Positions 35,121 through 45,339 of a stretch of 64,000 bases of DNA are shown here, in pieces (the first letter of the stretch is position 1; each line of letters begins with the position of its first letter). The notes beneath the pieces were generated by a model that made no database searches, had not been told where the DNA came from, and saw only the letters and a list, made by a program, of their open reading frames with translations. Position numbers and translations under genes: made by a program. This stretch comes from Symsagittifera roscoffensis (taxonomy: Eukaryota; Xenacoelomorpha; Acoela; Convolutidae), in NCBI RefSeq assembly GCF_963678635.1, contig NC_087063.1, forward strand, positions 72,377,617 through 72,441,616. Direction: 5' to 3'.

Positions 35121-37120
35121 ATGGTCATTACAAGAAGTTCAAAAGAGAACAAGATAAAAGAGGGCGCTGAGGGAAAACAAACGGAACCCGCCATTGAGAT
35201 TGACCTAGAAACACCAGACTAGAGTGTTGATGAGGTGGAGAAGAAGACGACGGAGTCGACATCGATGCCGAATGCAGAGGAACAAAATCAAAAGTCGATG
35301 GAATTCTCACCGATAGACACTGTGGAGGACACGACGGGCAACACGCCAGAAACAGTATAGGAGGAGTCTCAAGTAAAAAGAACGTCATTTACAGAAAGGA
35401 TAGCAATGATGGTCGGGATGAAATCGAGAGACATAGCGACGGAAAAACCGAAAGCCGGAAAGCCGAGAAAGGCAAAACATTTGGAACAGTTTCCACGATA
35501 ACGACAGAGGCCAACCAAGACGATGACCAGGTTAAACAGGGGGCAGCAGCCAACAAAATGGCAAAAGCTGACCATGAAACATCAACTCCTCTTGAACAGG
35601 GCAATTTGATCGACAAGAAACTAAAGCACAGCGAGGAGGATAGAGAGGTGATAAAGAAAGAATTAAGATAAAACAAACACAAGTACCTACAACTATTTCA
35701 ATCTGGCGAGGGCGACAGAGGAAAAGCTTCAGCACATGTCAGACAAGGTAGAGGCTACTGACGGAGAGCAAGATAAGAACATCAAAAAAGACATGCAAGA
35801 GATGAAGCAGCGGTATGACGCTGTGAACTGCCAGTTGGAGAGTCTGGAAACGAGAATGGACACAATGAGAAGGGACCAGGCTGAAAGTTCATGTGCCACA
35901 CAGGCAAAACTAGATGCCATCTTGAGAAACTCTACATCACAAGACAGGCCGGTAACGGATCGAACTCAAGGTAACAGAGTTGATTTCATGGAACCACAAG
36001 GTAACAAACGCCAGTCAACACCGTTACCATTATCCCGGAATGCAGCGAGCACAGCACCGGGGGGGGGGGGGGGGGGGGCAAGACAATTATGAAAAGAGGA
36101 ACCGCAAACACGACGAGTGGTCCAGATGATTCCACGACCTACAATAATGCGGGACCTGATGCCATGACGTGGGCTAGCACCTGGGAAATGACGAATAAAA
36201 CATTGGAAGCGTTCGCTACGAGAAACACTGATTAGAGTGAGAGAGGAGGTGGCAAATCCAGGAAAACCTTCAAGAAGCCAAAAGAATTTAAGGATGACTC
36301 AGACGGATGCATCGATACTTGGGTAGAAGTCATGAGACTACATTTGGAACAGGACAACTTGAACAATGAGAGACAAGCCTACACAGCGATACTCAGCAAC
36401 TTAGAAGGCACGGCGTTGAAATGCGTAGTTGCAAAGAAGGAAGAGGAACGCGACACAGCGGACAAGATCTTCGAGATATTGTTGAATCGATTCGGGTCAA
36501 GCATGAAGGGTCACCAAGCGATGATGAGATTCGAAAAAAGAAGCCAAAGAGACGATGAATCAATTGATTGGTTCCTAGATGATCTCGAGAGCTTGAGACG
36601 AAGGAGTGATCCTGAAGAGTCAACAAACAGAAGCAACTTTAGCATCGCCTCGAAGTTCATCGATGGGGTGAAAAGTGACGACTTGAGAACAATGTTAGCA
36701 ACGTACTATACACTGTCGAAGGATAGCGCACCGACTCCAGAAGAGGTGAGACAGAAGTCAAGAGAGTACATGCTAATGAAACCCAAGAAATACTCATATT
36801 CGGATAACAGCAACATGCAAGGGGGGAGTCAACCACAAAGGTCGTCCTTGTATAAGTCTAGAGATGACATGGACAAACGTAGATCATGCGCAAACTGCGG
36901 GTCAGCTGATCATGACGTGGCGGATTGCACAACATACAAACAGGGCATGAAGAGTCTGGGATATGCACCCGATGAGGAAGATATGAGCCAGATAGAAGAA
37001 CACGAGTTCTATAGTGGCTTGATCATCAAGATAGGTGCGAGATGTTTCTTCTGCAATCAAGAGGGGCACTGTCCTTTGTTTTGGGAGGCAGTCAAGAACC
37101 AGAGTCACCCCCAAGTTTAA
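35121..37120 (+). pseudogene. gag: Gag pseudogene of the best copy
   Basis: Structural polyprotein of the giant gypsy-type element. It starts at MVITRS (35,121); 34,991 is an alternative ATG. TAG stops lie at 35,220 and 35,358. A Gln/Glu/Lys-rich coiled-coil-like part is at 35,736-35,930. At a run of about 20 G (36,060-36,079) the frame moves from 3 to 2. A helical capsid-like part follows at 36,332-36,750, then zinc knuckle CANCGSADHDVADC at 36,887-36,928. The second knuckle reads CFFCNQEGHCPLF: four residues between His and the last Cys are missing compared with copy A. Frame ends at 37,118. Confidence 0.85.
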
Positions 37121-37464
37121 GTTGGCGTTAGCGGCGGTGCGGAACCAGAGAAACAGACAAACTGAGTTTGAAACAAAAAATTCGGAAGCACCGCGTGCGG
37201 AACTGCCAACGAAGACGGTGAAAGCTGTAACGCAAGTCAACAGTGCAATAGAGGCCATGGCCAGGAATGCCCTAGAGATAAATTATGAGAAGGCGGCGGC
37301 AGAGGCTATTAACAAAGTGAAACAGGACCTAGCGACGAAGGAAAAAGAGCAACGATTGAATAGGAGATCGAAAAGCAGAAGTTAAACGAGACGTTAGGTT
37401 GGTCGGTGCCAGTGCCAGAAGCCGTAGCAGGGTCGACAAAGAGTGAAATTGCAACACTCTGAAA
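37121..37464 (+). pseudogene. Gag-protease linker
   Basis: Frame-3 coding remnant reading KLALAAVRNQRNRQ and continuing Glu/Lys/Ala-rich to about 37,385. It is joined to Gag by a one-base shift at 37,115; copy A reads HPKHKLALAAV without a break there. Probably a flexible linker between nucleocapsid and protease. Confidence 0.6.
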
Positions 37465-38252
37465 ATGGTGACGAGAGAGCCATTCAGCATAACAAAGATC
37501 GGAGCCAGGATAATGTCAATAATCACTGTGGGCGGCCATGAAGTAACGAGGAACTTGAACGAACCCAGCGATCAGACAATAATGCACGTTGATGTGTACG
37601 CAGATTACTTGAGTGCGGTAAGCCCACAGACGACCTCTAGAGCCTTGAGGGCGCTACTCACAAGAGGCGGCAGCAAGTCAATCCGTGTTGAGAACAGATA
37701 TACAGAAGCTTATGGCCCGCATGAGGTGATGCTAAATATAGATGGGATAAACATCTATACGAAAACCATGATAACATGTGATGAAGATCTAGCGGGGCAG
37801 ATCTCCGGGGGCAAAGAAGAGCTGAAAGTGAGATCGATTGGACACTGCGCCATGCTGGAAGAAGATGCAATGCACATCGGGACGGAAGCGACGTATCAGC
37901 ACATGTGCTTGACATAAGTGGCAAGAAGACTCAGTTACGTGGGTTACTTGATACGGGCGCGGTCTTGAGTGTTATACCAATCGAAACATGGGAACGAATG
38001 GGTTTCGACAAAGATGACTTGATAGACTCAAGATTACGGCTATCAGCTGCGAACAAAGGGGCGCTGCGGGTACTAGGCAGAACACCAATAATAGCCCTAA
38101 AACTAGGGGAACGCAACCTGTGGACAATCTTTTTTGTGGTGGAGAACCTAGACGAGTCTGACCAGTTCATTTTAGGCAAAGACTTCATCAGGAACTTCGA
38201 CGTAACGATTGATCTCAACAATGCCATGTTCAGGATTCGAAACCCGGGCTAG
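37465..38252 (+). pseudogene. Aspartic protease of the best copy
   Basis: Retroviral-type aspartic protease, which cleaves Gag and Pol. The N-terminal part is in frame 1 (37,465-37,917) and the core in frame 3 (37,905-38,252); one indel near 37,895 separates them. Active-site block GLLDTGAVLSVIP has Asp-Thr-Gly at 37,950-37,958. The C-terminal block FILGKDFIRNFDV is near 38,167-38,205, and IGHCAML is at about 37,840. Catalytic residues are intact; only the frameshift breaks it. Confidence 0.85.
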
Positions 38253-38799
38253 GAAGTACGTAATTAAATCGGTAAATTTGATAATGGCAAACGAGAATAA
38301 AGCGCTGGTGTTCTTGAGTAGAAGGGTAAGGCTGAAAGCGAACGAAGCGGCAATTGTAGGCTTACGGATGAAAATTATAATGAATTAAGTGATAGTAAGC
38401 AAAAATGCATTGTCCCCAATCCAAACAGTCAAAGTGCTGCTGTTTTAGGAAGATCCTTCTCGATAACCAAGAGCGGTCTCTGCGTCAGTGTCTTGTTGAA
38501 TACTCTTGACATACCCATAACAATCCAGAGGGGAAGGAAGTTGGGATATGCCTTACCCGTGAATGACTGAGAATGTAAAAAAGAATGAAGTACTTGAATG
38601 TCCAATCACAGGGACAAGATTTGCATCTTGAGACGATTGAATAAAATAAAAGGTTCATCAGGTCTTGTAAAGTCACTTAAGTCAGAGACAGATGATGGAC
38701 TATCGAGTTGTTCAAATTTCCCAGAAAGACCAACACTAGGGGAAATGGAAATGGATAAACCGGTTTTACCTGAAATAGAGCATTTAAGGGGTAAGGTAA
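38253..38799 (+). pseudogene. Protease-RT linker region of Pol
   Basis: Poorly kept coding sequence between protease and RT, with recognisable pieces such as SRRVRLKANEAAIVGLRMK near 38,320 and ITIQRGRKLGYALPVND near 38,520, and several stops. This part of gypsy Pol is normally a poorly conserved linker. Confidence 0.5.
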
Positions 38800-39800
38800 C
38801 AGCTCGAGGCCATCAAGGACGTACTAGAGCGGAACGAGGAAGTTTTTTCGAGACATAAGGCAGACATTGGATGTTGTAATTTTGTTGAACCTGAAATAGA
38901 GCTTCAGGAGTCTGCGGTACCGCACAGGGAGGGGGCGAGGCGCATGACTCCACACAAATCGGATGCGTGTAGGAAAGAGATAGAGACACTACTAGAGTAT
39001 GAAATGATAGAACCATCCAAATCACAGTGGGCGTGTGGAGTAGTTATGGCCAAAAAGAAAGGCGACGAATTTGTTGTGACTTTCGGTATCTGATCTCCGT
39101 CACGGTGAAGGATGCCTATCCCATACCTAGGATTGATGAGAGCCTCTCGAGGTTAGGTGATGCAAAATTTTCTACGACTCTTTATTTAGGTTCCGCCATT
39201 TGGCAGGTCCCGTTGAGGAAGCAGGACAGGGACAAAACAGGGTTCGCCTGCGAGTTGGGGCCGTTTCAATGGAAACGGATGCCGTTTGGTCTGTGCAATG
39301 CCACGGCTACATTTCAACGGTTGATGGCACATGCATTGATAGGTGTGACAAAGAAAATTGGCAATCTGGTAATGTGCTACGTGGATGACGTGGTAATAGC
39401 AACGCCTACACTGGAAGATCACCTTGAGCAACTGGACGAGGTGTTTGCATGCATGAAGAGGTCGGGGCTAAAGTGCAAACCATCAAAGTGCGAGATACTC
39501 ATGGATTCGATAAACTATTTGGGGAGGATGGTGTACAGTCACGGCATCAGACCAGATCCAATTGCAGTTGAAGCAGTTCTAACTTGGAAATCGCCAAAAA
39601 CGGAACACCATTTGATGAGCTTCCTGGGTTTTGCGAACTATTACAGGGAATTCATCAAGGGCTATGCGGATAAGGTATACCCGATGCAACAATTAAGGAG
39701 ACACAAAGGCAAGAACTTCACGTGGAACAACGCAGCTGAAGAATCATTCCAGAGAATAAAGAAAGAGTTTTGCGAGGCACCGGTGTTAGGGATGCCAACG
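38800..39800 (+). pseudogene. Reverse transcriptase of the best copy (catalytic Asp lost)
   Basis: Ty3/gypsy-type reverse transcriptase, which makes cDNA from the element RNA. The fingers region starts near 38,800 (AVPHREGARRMTPHKSDACR at about 38,917), followed by a frameshift near 39,070 and a clean frame from 39,080. Motif A reads TTLYLGSAIWQV: the position of the first metal-binding Asp is Tyr (TAT at 39,183-39,185). Motif B MPFGLCNATATFQRL and the catalytic box CYVDDVV (39,375-39,395) are intact, as is the LGFANYYREFIKGY connection near 39,625. One of three catalytic Asp residues is missing, so no activity is expected. Confidence 0.9.
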
Positions 39801-40385
39801 GAGAAAGGGATTTACGTGCTGGATACGGATGCGTCGGTAGTCGCTATTTCTGGATTTTATTCTCCATCAAGAACATGAATGAACGGGAAGACAGTCCTAA
39901 GACCAATAGCGTATGGGAGCAAAGTCTTGAGTGATGCGGAAATGAAGTACGGGGCGCCAAAAGCAGAGATGTTCGCGGTGGTTACCTTTGTCGAGAAATA
40001 TAGAACATACCTACGCAGTGAACCATTCAAGCTGCGAGTCGACAACAGGGCACTCAGCTGGCTGAAGACGTATTCAATGGACCAGAGCTACATTGGGAGG
40101 TGAATAGTTCGCCTGGACGGGTACAACATGATAATTGAGCACAGAACAAGAGACAAACATCAGAATGCCGATAGCTTGAGTAAGAAGACGGAGTTCTACG
40201 AGAGGCAGGAACAGAGGGAGGCAAATAGGCCAGAAATAAAAGAGGGCTTCTCCTTCATGGATAAGGAAACGTATTATCGTCTTCCACTCACGAGATGGCT
40301 CGACAAGTCAGGCAAATCGATAGAAGATCACCCCGAATTACCAAAAGAGCCTCCAGAGATTACTCGAGAAACTGGCAGATGATAA
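39801..40385 (+). pseudogene. RNase H domain of Pol
   Basis: RNase H degrades template RNA during reverse transcription. First Asp block VLDTDASVVAIS at 39,817; Glu block APKAEMFAVVTF near 39,955; Asp block LRVDNRALSWLKTY near 40,035. Two TGA stops break the frame: 39,876 (with a nearby frameshift) and 40,101, where the family usually has Trp after IGR, as expected from TGG to TGA. The rest (DGYNMIIEHRTRDKHQNADS) is typical of gypsy RNase H ends. Confidence 0.85.
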
Positions 40386-41220
40386 ACCCGTGATCGAAGG
40401 AAAGGGTAAGGAGGAACCGGAAGTCACGATACTGCGAAGGAGTGAGACAGTTGGCGGCGAAAACTCCGAGACGAGAGTAACCTGATGGGAAAGAAGTCGT
40501 GCAGTCACTGGTTGACAAAATCCCTGATGACATACTTGAACAGACTCGGGTTAGGAAAAAGAAAGTGGCGTTTAAGGAGGAAGCTGAATACCTTGGAATA
40601 GGTCAAGAGTCCAAGGAGTGGCCCACAGAGGAAGAAGATGCTGGAGAAGAAAAATTGTCCGGGGAGTGTGAAGAATGGGATGAAGATTCGGAGGGCAGCA
40701 GCGACGACCAAGATAGTATGTGCATGAGACTGGCGGAAGAGAAGATGAGACACCGCGACAGGGAGCTGCAGACGGATACCTCATCAGGAACATACAACTT
40801 GGATCAGCAAGAAGTGCGGGGAGGTGAAGAACTTGAGAAAATTGAGGTATCGAGGAAACCGTTCAGGAAACTATCATGCAACTCCAATGTCAGAACAAAT
40901 CTGGTGCCAGAAGAAGATAGAAAGATCATGAAAAGGATAGTATGCGTAAAGCTGAAAGATGACATCCACAACCCTGGGGAAATGAATGGTCAGATAATGG
41001 CACTAAAGGAACATGTCAAGCCGAGATATAGGCCGTCGGATCTAATAAGGGCCCAAAAGAATGACAAGATGACAAGTAACCTCTCTAAATGGATCCGGAC
41101 GGAGTCCAAAGAGAAGGGGGACCTGGAAGAAGACAGCTACAAGATCTTGAACCAGTTCTACAAAGAAAGGAAAGATTTACTCTATCACACAGCTGATGGG
41201 GCGGTAGCGTACAGAGATGA
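40386..41220 (+). pseudogene. RNase H-integrase spacer of Pol
   Basis: Highly charged, Glu/Asp/Lys-rich sequence in the same frame as the integrase from 40,499 (for example WPTEEEDAGEEKLSGE near 40,619). A stop at 40,380 separates it from RNase H. No domain recognised; acidic spacers are common between these domains in gypsy Pol. Confidence 0.6.
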
Positions 41221-42360
41221 GGAGAAGATATTACACAAGCATAACCTCATCATATTGCCACAGTTGTATCAGACCGAAGTGTTATTCAGATCGCACGATC
41301 AAATGGGGCACCAGGGGATAGACAAGGTGCAACAGAGAATACTTCACAGGTTTGATTGGCCAGGATTAAGGAAAGCTTGCGAGAGATGGGTAAATGCATG
41401 CCTAGCATGCCTGCAGGTGAAAGACCCAAGGAAGATGAAGTTCCCACTCAAGTCCGTTGAGAGCTCGGAATTCAACGAAGTTGTGCAAATACACCACCAA
41501 AAGATCTGTATGACAGAGTCGGGATATAACCAGATACTAGTCATAATAGATCACTTCACAAAGCTGGCAGAAGCGGTGCCGTGTCAGACAGCCTCGGCAG
41601 AGGAAACTTGTGACCACCTGATAACACATTGGATATCACAGTATGGCTGTCCCATGACATTTCAGTCGGACAACGGCAAAGCCTTCGTGGGGGACCTGAC
41701 GAAAGAATTGATGAAGAGGTCTCACATTGCTCAAGCGCACCCAACGACCTACCATCCCCAGGCCAACGGGTTGGTAGAGAGGCAGAATAGAACGATGGTG
41801 AACATGCTGAGGGTATATTGCTCAAGGTACATGACGAATTGGGATAAATATCTGCCGCAGGTGGTAGGGGCGTACAACAGTACGCAACACTCAACAACAG
41901 GAATCAGTCCCTTCATGATTATGACGGGCAAGGAAAGAGCAATGCCTCTAACATTCTTTTACCCGGAGTACGAAGGGAAAAAGACGTTGCCTCAAGCTTA
42001 TGTGAAAGAAGCGATCAGGAGACAGCAGGAATTAAACGAGCTCTGCAGGAGGAATACTGCGCAAGCACAAATGAGACAGCGCAAGAAATACGATGAAAAG
42101 ATACTGCAAGCGAAACCATATGCAGTGGTACAGTACGTGTGGGTCTTCCAGAATGTCATACATCCAAAAGGGACAAAGAAACTACTTAAGAAATGGAGAG
42201 GACCATTCATGATAACGGAAGTACACCAACAAGGACGGTTCTACCGTTTGAGTACGGGGCGCGCCGCACATTATGAAAATCTGAAGCCTCATGTACCATC
42301 CCCAGAAGACTGGTGCGTACCGCAGAACATGGAAGGGCTCGAGTATCTACTGGTGGATCC
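41221..42360 (+). pseudogene. Integrase of the best copy (first DDE Asp replaced by His)
   Basis: Retroviral-type integrase, inserts cDNA into the genome. Zinc-binding HHCC part: HDQMGH at 41,295 and CLAC at 41,398. Core: VVQIHHQKICMTESG, where the position of the first catalytic Asp is His (CAC 41,492-41,494). The second Asp (QSDNGKAF, 41,669) and Glu (GLVERQNRT, 41,777) are kept with 35 residues between them, the DD35E spacing. The C-terminal part, KKLLKKWRGPFMITEVH and AAHYENLKPHVPS, follows. The frame is open for 644 codons to 42,433, but the last 20 or so are out of the ancestral frame. Loss of the first Asp should abolish strand transfer. Confidence 0.92.
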
Positions 42361-42809
42361 AGCGTGTGAGGAGAATAAGAAAAGGCACCACAGAGAAAAA
42401 CGATGGCAACGAGGGCTTGAGTTCAGACAATAATGAAAAAATAGAAGCGGACTCAGAGGCGGAATCCTTTGTAGAAGAAGATTGGAATGATCCGGAGCAG
42501 GACGAAGTGCCAAAGTGGACGGAACCAGACATGCCAATAACGGCAGGAACCAGGAGCGGTAATCGTAAACGGACAGGCATGAGGTACAATAGGTACGGGG
42601 ATGACTTTTTGATTGACAATATACGGCTTGAAGAATTGGGCGAAGAGTTACTGAGTGTGGGCGAATGGGTGGCAAACGATGAATGGCAAATCATCAACGA
42701 CAGCGAACACTACCCAAAGTGGGACTAATCCACACCAGTACGAGAAACAGATCTGGAGCAGAGCGAGATAGAGAGGAGGGAGAACACGAACCTGAGAATA
42801 CTAGAGTGG
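42361..42809 (+). pseudogene. Acidic C-terminal tail of Pol
   Basis: After a one-base shift near 42,375 the ancestral reading continues in frame 3: GTTEKNDGNEGLSSDNNEKI and onward to GDDFLIDNIRLEELGEELLS, with TAA at 42,726. Copy B (16,160-16,560) follows the same order (GTTDKNDGNGVSS, GDDLLIDKI), which confirms the frame. It links integrase to the macro-like module in the same frame. Confidence 0.7.
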
Positions 42810-43607
42810 ATGCGTGAGGTCAAGAGCAAAGGAGATGAAGGGCTAAGCATCCAGCAGGTCGACGTGTCAGCAGAACAACACGTGAAAACGGAAGATCCCC
42901 TCTTCGGCTGGACGGCAACCGACAGGCCGCTCAAAATACCACCAGATAATTTAGACCCAGTATCATCGACGGGGACGTCGATAAATATTTTTGTCCGGGG
43001 AGTGGGGGTAGGACTTACCCACACCAAAAATTTGATGATAAAAAAGCTCAAGGAAGTGAGGGAAACAAGTGAGCTGGAACTGGGCGAGGAGGAGGCTGAG
43101 CCTACCATAGGAAGGAATTTCAAGACAAAATTCGAAATTCCGAATGAATACTCAGAGAACATCCTGATTACGGACAGCGACTTCATCCTGTCAGACAGGA
43201 CCAGCGCGATTTGTATAACAGCGGCCATGAGCTTCATATCAAGACTAGAAGCCAACTTCAAGAGAGAAAACCAGAACGTGGAGTTTCTTTTCAGACAGAG
43301 ACCGGGGCTGGGAGGAATGGCTGCGCTTCCCCCATCAGTGGAACAAGTCCCGATCAAATAGCTTTGCTTTCTAGTGACGAGGGTCAATGAAAGGAATACG
43401 CTAGATCCTGAGCAAGTCATGTTAGCACTAACGAGACTGAAAGATTTCATGACTGAAAGAGGGATAGTGGAGGTCTCGATGACTGTTTATGACCCAAACA
43501 GGGGCAAGTTGAGCCCAAGGGAGTTATATGCCATCCTACACGTGGTCTTCGCAGAAACGGAGATAATGGTACACCTACACAAGAAATACTACATGAGTAT
43601 CGCCTGA
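42810..43607 (+). pseudogene. Macro-domain-like (TARG1/OARD1-type) module at the end of Pol
   Basis: Frame 3 in two pieces separated by TAG 43,359. From residue pattern it resembles macro domains of the TARG1/OARD1 group, which bind ADP-ribose. Segments in order: ILITDSDFILSDRTSAICIT (strand and loop), SFISRLEANFKRE, GLGGMAALPP, CFLVTRVNERNTLDPEQVML, GIVEVSMTVYDPNRGKLSPR, YAILHVVFAETEIMVHLH. The end follows the strand-helix-strand plan of TARG1, with helix LYAILHVVFAETEI in the place of its last helix. Where TARG1 has its catalytic Lys (in LITK) this reads LVTR, and the Gly-Cys-Gly-Leu-Asp loop is absent, so hydrolysis is unlikely even ancestrally. Copy B has the same module. Assignment is by eye. 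Confidence 0.55.
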
Positions 43608-43984
43608 GCTACGAGTGGACATGGGGATCTTGAGTAAGGGTACATGGGGACCTCGGGGCAGGTAGATGGATTTTAACGTGATTGGCATGACAATTATAAT
43701 TTTAAAAAGTGACGGTGCTAAAACATTAAATGAATCTGCATGCTCTTAAAAAACTTCCAATTGAATTATCTTAGTAAAACAAATGGAGGGATAAGGTTTT
43801 AACTACAATAATGGGGGAGGTTTAGGTTAGGAACATGACACTTTAGTCTAAAAAGTGAATTTTACTTTCAGATTGATTTGATTAAATCGAAGTTGACGAC
43901 CCAAACACACTCATTGGAAAGAGAATAGAAGGTCTTGAACAACGTTCACGATCAGAAACATTCGGAAGAGAATTCTCAAATACT
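43608..43984. other. Noncoding spacer between Pol and the post-Pol ORF
   Basis: AT-rich, no gene seen. It separates the end of the Pol reading (stop at 43,605) from the next ORF and leads into a 20-bp tandem repeat. It might hold an internal promoter or a splice acceptor for the downstream ORF; nothing in the sequence proves either. Confidence 0.5.
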
Positions 43985-44095
43985 CAAGTTGGTACGTCAA
44001 AACTCAAATTGGTACGGTAATTCTCAAGTTGGTACGGTAATTCTCAAGTTGGTACGGTAATTCTCAAGTTGGTACGGTAATTCTCAAGTTGGTTG
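43985..44095. repeat. 20-bp tandem repeat TTGGTACGGTAATTCTCAAG
   Basis: Four near-perfect units plus diverged ones on the left (TTGGTACGTCAAAACTCAAA). The array stops 30 bp before the ATG of the post-Pol ORF (44,125). Confidence 0.9.
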
Positions 44096-44124
44096 GTGCG
44101 CGAGATAATCTAGAAATTGTAAAA

Positions 44125-45339
44125 ATGGCAGATCGATTTTGGAAATCCATGCCTGCGGCGCTAAAGAGGCCTACGCTCGATGAGTTGTACAGACGCTTGA
44201 GGGACCTGGACTACACCCGAGTGGACGAGAGGATGGCAGTGATGTTGAACGCCATCCTGCAAATAGAGGAGCAAGGTGAGTGCAGGGAGTCCGCGACCGA
44301 AACTGTCTTGATGGTCGGCTAAACCACGGAAGGCATATCCAATCAAGAACAGACCAGGTGGCTATCCTGGAACGTGGATGGAGGGGTAAGAGGATTCGAC
44401 TTGGCGAGGAATCCTGGCTTAAGCAAAAACACTGAGTACGGCGCGGGAGAATTCCCATTGCCGGTCAGACCGTCAGCAAGATCAGTCAGCCAGTCCACGA
44501 GCAAGCCACCTTCTTTGACGAGAGCCCAGCAAACGGAAGAGACGTATCCTGACCTCAGCAACTTGAAGAGGGAACTTGAGAGGGCGCAGAGGGAGAAGAA
44601 CAAAGCGAATCTTGACCGGGACAGCGCGAAGCTCGAGAGAAATCAAGCGAATCTGGAGAGGGACCAGGCGATCCTTGCGAACGACCAGGCGCGTCGTGAC
44701 CTTGAGATGTTAAGAGCTGAATACCAGCAAGAACAGAGGGTGCGAGAGAGCGCGGCGAATTGCGAGCAGTTGAAGTCGGAACTTGAAAGGATCCAGCGGC
44801 GACAACGAGAGCTCGATCAACAAAAGGAAAAGGAAACCAGGACGACGGGGCGAGCTGTTGCAAGCTCAAGGCCGGAGTAGCGAATGGAGGTGGATGAGGC
44901 TCCCAGGTCGAGGGGACGATTCAACTTAGACCGCGCGGCTCAAGAACACATAAACGAGGGGCTGGAAGTATGGATACCAACCGAACCAGCGTCCTCCCTG
45001 CGCGGTTCGGAGACGCAACCGATACGCCCGTTGATGGACGTGGCACTGCCGGGATACACCCCGAGCTCAACCCCGAGCAGCTCGTCGCTTCTTAAGGAGT
45101 TACATGAGAGGCTACAGCTGAGAAGTCGTGAAAGTCCAGCTAGAGCGGAGGTACCCCCAACTTGGAGAGAGCAACCGGTCAGGAGCGTGGTGACCGCAAG
45201 CTATAAGAAAAACACGGAGGGCAGATACCACAGGCACAACCACATGGATTGGAACGTGGCGCAGCGGGCGAGAAGGGATTGTTTTCATGACGCGTCTTGG
45301 GCTGCACACAGCCGCGAATACACACAGCCGCGAATACCG
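44125..45339 (+). pseudogene. Post-Pol ORF, N-terminal coiled-coil region
   Basis: Frame 1 from ATG 44,125 (MADRFWKSMPAALKRPTLDE), with stops at 44,320 and 44,878. A long coiled coil with repeated Arg/Asn/Leu/Glu heptads lies at 44,560-44,860 (for example NLERDQAILANDQARRDLEM). Then comes a box REVDEA-like at 44,884 (MEVDEAPRSRGRFNLDRAAQ), also in copy B at 17,350 and 19,605. The stop at 44,878 replaces a Leu codon of copy B. The frame continues into the SGNH domain. Coiled coil suggests oligomerisation; unlike LINE ORF1 proteins, this lies after Pol. Confidence 0.65.
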
